Virus record (IMG/VR): IMGVR_UViG_3300046167_000543
Location: 1 to 61,602 of that record
Length of the DNA stretch: 61,602 nucleotides
Reading direction: 5' to 3' (one strand)
Source of the DNA: a virus
Below the pieces are notes generated by a model. It searched no databases, had not been told where the DNA came from, and was given only the letters and a program-made list of their open reading frames with translations. Positions within the stretch are counted from its first letter, which is position 1. Each line of letters starts with the position of its first letter. Shown here one piece after another: positions 59,458-61,602 of this stretch. Position numbers and translations under genes: made by a program.

Positions 59458-60951
59458 TTAATTAGTTGATAATCCAGGTAATGTAGGTCTTTGCTCAAAC
59501 GTTTCTATAGATACGCTTTCTATAGGATCATCACCTACTAATTTTCTTAGTTCCTTTTTCATATCAGCCCCTTCTGGAAGCATGTCTATTAAAGCTCTAA
59601 CTCTAGTTGGATCACTAAGATCAAATATCATGTCATTAGTAAATACAGTTTGCTCACCGCCTGCTGTGCTAGTGCCAGACTTATAACCAAGTTCTATGAT
59701 AGGATAAACTTCACCGCCATCAGCTGGCACAGATCCTGGTGAAACGTTTACTTTTAATACGTCTTTACCACCTATTTTTTTATTTTTAAAATAAGACTCT
59801 GGGTTTTTAAATATATCTGTATAAACCTGTGGCGCTGCTTCAGCTATTTCTTTAGCTGTTTTAGCAGCTTTTCTTTCTGCGGCTGTAAGTTCTTCAGGTG
59901 CTTCAATTTTTGTTTCACCTACTTTGTGTTGTTGTTGTATGTAGTTACTTAAACCATACTCAACGTACATATCTATAAATAGAGCTTCTTGTTCTTTAGT
60001 TAAAGTTTTTTCGTAATCCCAAGGAAAATCTCCTTTTGGATCTAAAATATTATTCCAAAAAGATATAGCTTCTACTCCTGGCATTTTTAGTAAAGCCGCG
60101 GCATCCGCTTTTAAATCTACACCAACGGGTGAAGAAGCAAGCGCGCCTTTATTTATTTCTTTATACAAAGTAACAACACCATTTTTGTCTGGTTCACTTT
60201 GTTTAACTTCGTCACTAAGATACTTAGGGTCTAATATTTTATTTTCTATATTATTAGGATCTGGAATCATAGATAACTTAGCAGCCTCTTGAAAATTACT
60301 AGTTTCATCTGGAATTTTAGCACCAAAAACAATGCCATATTCTTGTTCTATATGTTTTTTAATAGAATTTGTACTATATTGTTTTCCGTTTATTTCAAAA
60401 GCAGGAACTAAAGCTCCGCCTTCTTCAACTACAGTGTAGCTCCTAGTACCTTTAACGTTGTCTAACCAAGTTAGAGCAGCTCGTAAATTATCTCCATCGC
60501 TAGCTTTTAAATCTAAACCACCCATGCCTTTTATACCGGCAGCTTCTCTTGTTTGTTCAGCGGCGTCTACTAGCATAGATATGCCTTCGTTAGCCATTTG
60601 AGGTAAGGCTAATATTTGAGCTTGTCTTTTTTTATCTAAAGTAGGGTTTTCACTTGTACCAAAAGCAAGACGTTGCGCAAGTTGAGAATATTCATCTATG
60701 TAAGGTTCAAAACCTTTATAAAGATCTAAGCCACCATTAGAAACAGCAGCTTTTGTAAAGTCAGTTCTAAGCTTTAAGCTTTCTTTTTCAATACCAGATA
60801 ATATAGTTTCATTTTTTTTAACTCTTTCAGCATTGCTTTTTCGTATAGCCTGCACATTAGCCCTACCCTCTGCAGATATTTTGTTTATCATATCTACATA
60901 GTACTTACCTGATTGCGTATCTATATATTGTTTTGGGTTTCTATAACTCAT
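59458..60951 (-). CDS. Internal virion protein
   Basis: 497 residues, mainly helical, with Lys/Ala-rich N terminus (NKISAEGRANVQAIRKSNAERV). Preceding the giant protein in the operon and following the 224-residue junction protein, it matches the middle of the three internal-core proteins of podoviruses (gp14/gp15/gp16-like order). No catalytic motif seen. Confidence 0.65.
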   Translation of the reverse strand: MSYRNPKQYIDTQSGKYYVDMINKISAEGRANVQAIRKSNAERVKKNETILSGIEKESLKLRTDFTKAAVSNGGLDLYKGFEPYIDEYSQLAQRLAFGTSENPTLDKKRQAQILALPQMANEGISMLVDAAEQTREAAGIKGMGGLDLKASDGDNLRAALTWLDNVKGTRSYTVVEEGGALVPAFEINGKQYSTNSIKKHIEQEYGIVFGAKIPDETSNFQEAAKLSMIPDPNNIENKILDPKYLSDEVKQSEPDKNGVVTLYKEINKGALASSPVGVDLKADAAALLKMPGVEAISFWNNILDPKGDFPWDYEKTLTKEQEALFIDMYVEYGLSNYIQQQHKVGETKIEAPEELTAAERKAAKTAKEIAEAAPQVYTDIFKNPESYFKNKKIGGKDVLKVNVSPGSVPADGGEVYPIIELGYKSGTSTAGGEQTVFTNDMIFDLSDPTRVRALIDMLPEGADMKKELRKLVGDDPIESVSIETFEQRPTLPGLSTN

Positions 60952-60957
60952 AATTTT

Positions 60958-61074
60958 TTATTGTGTAAACAAAGGGTTTGTTACTTTAAAAGCATCGTTC
61001 AACTGACTATTAGTATATGCTGAAGTTACATTGCTTGCTTGCGGTCTTACACTAGGAGCTGCCGTTAGCCCTTT
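60958..61074 (-). other. Candidate -1 programmed frameshift site and extension
   Basis: On the minus strand, the junction gene reads CCA A-AAG-GGC-TAA. The heptamer AAAGGGC (61068-61074) is a canonical X XXY YYZ slippery site placed exactly at the stop. A -1 slip continues as LTAAPSVRPQASNVTSAY and on to a stop at 60958-60960, 36 extra residues, 6 nt before the next gene. That frame has no ATG of its own near its start, so only a shift would translate it. I see no strong downstream stem. Confidence 0.65.
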
Positions 61075-61602
61075 GGCCCCATAGCAGCTGATAATCCACT
61101 AGTTATACCACCTATAGCACTTGTCCACGCGCCTGCTTTATCTGCATTAGCTTGAGCTTCTCTAGCTTCTGATCCTGAAAGCTGAGCTGAAACCCTGTCT
61201 AATTGCTGCATCTCTCTATTTTCTTGTGCTCCGAATACAAATTGTTTACCTGATACATCAGCTTGTTGTAATCTTTGTGCTTCAGACATTTTTTGTTGTT
61301 GCAATTGTACCTCGCCTTGAGCTCTAAGCTTTTCGTTTTGGGCTTCTTGCTGTTCAATACTAGCTGATACTCCACGTTTGCTTTGCAGTGCTGCTTGAGC
61401 GAGAGCAGTAGCACCTCCAGCAGAAGCTCCAGTTGCTCTAATAGTATCTAATGTATTGGCTAAAGAAATGTCAGCTTGTTCCGACTGATTTCTAGCGGCC
61501 TGCGTAGCTACTCCTAAATTATCATAAGGATTTGTTATCATAGAAGATAAATCCTCTACGTCTTCGTATGGATTTATTATCTCTTGCCTATTTTTTTCTA
61601 AA
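61065..61602 (-). CDS. Internal virion protein, main part (continues at 137)
   Basis: In-frame continuation of the gene beginning at 137 when the ends are joined. An internal ATG at 61541 starts MITNPYDNLGVATQAA. The body is Ala/Gln-rich and helical (LANTLDTIRATGAS, then ASIEQQEAQNEKLRAQGEV), typical of small internal-core proteins next to the giant ejection protein. Stop at 61065-61067, directly preceded by the slippery site described separately. Confidence 0.75.
   Translation of the reverse strand, partial: LEKNRQEIINPYEDVEDLSSMITNPYDNLGVATQAARNQSEQADISLANTLDTIRATGASAGGATALAQAALQSKRGVSASIEQQEAQNEKLRAQGEVQLQQQKMSEAQRLQQADVSGKQFVFGAQENREMQQLDRVSAQLSGSEAREAQANADKAGAWTSAIGGITSGLSAAMGPKG

Noticed and set aside
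1-61602. Temperate lifestyle genes or CRISPR array
   Set aside because: No integrase, excisionase, classical repressor or regularly spaced direct repeats of CRISPR size were noticed.

Overview
The window looks like one complete genome of a tailed, probably podovirus-like, lytic bacteriophage, most likely of a marine Bacteroidota (flavobacterial) host. The host guess is inference. The sequence is AT-rich, gene starts carry AT-rich leaders with no Shine-Dalgarno sequence, one exported protein has a Bacteroidota-type signal peptide ending FIYAQ/E, and many proteins resemble those of uncultured marine phages as I remember them. The two ends join in frame: an ORF starting at 137 on the minus strand runs off base 1 and continues from base 61602 to a stop at 61065, giving one 224-residue protein. 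The window is therefore best read as a circular or circularly permuted 61.6-kb genome opened inside a virion gene.

The genome has two arms. A divergent control region (about 30467-30784) separates a leftward arm from a rightward arm. It holds a 70-bp dyad and origin-like direct repeats. The leftward arm runs 30466 to 1 and on through 61602 to 49907. From its start it carries tail-fibre genes, including one with an S74 intramolecular chaperone, then GroEL/GroES, a winged-helix regulator and a lysis and envelope cluster (M15 peptidase, small HExxH protein, holin, secreted protein). Next come large terminase, portal, scaffold, major capsid, connector/tail and stabilisation proteins. The arm ends with internal/ejection proteins, including a 2913-residue giant carrying an HExxH motif and a HAD phosphatase-like domain, and small basic DUF5872-type proteins.

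The rightward arm (30785-49754) begins with many tiny overlapping early genes. They are punctuated by seven copies of a two-part promoter-like element (ACAAACAAAATAC, exactly 10 nt, GGATAATA), a tRNA-Gln and several tRNA-like or structured RNA stretches. It continues with ATP-dependent DNA ligase, an HTH regulator plus a sigma-70-like factor, an ERF annealase/exonuclease/SSB set and a primase-helicase. A nucleotide block follows: a thymidylate-synthase-fold enzyme with Asp where ThyA has its uracil-reading Asn, a GIY-YIG-like/MazG fusion, a second MazG-like protein, a nuclease, NrdB and a compact NrdA. No DNA polymerase, RNA polymerase, integrase or repressor was found. The phage probably uses host replicase and host RNA polymerase, the latter perhaps redirected by its sigma-like factor. 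An intrinsic terminator at about 49755-49802 lies where the arms converge.

The most notable observations are the seven-copy promoter family, a textbook A AAG GGC slippery site just before the stop of the junction gene, a frameshifted tail-fibre C terminus, a possible cytosine-hydroxymethylation module, and non-canonical tRNA-like RNAs.
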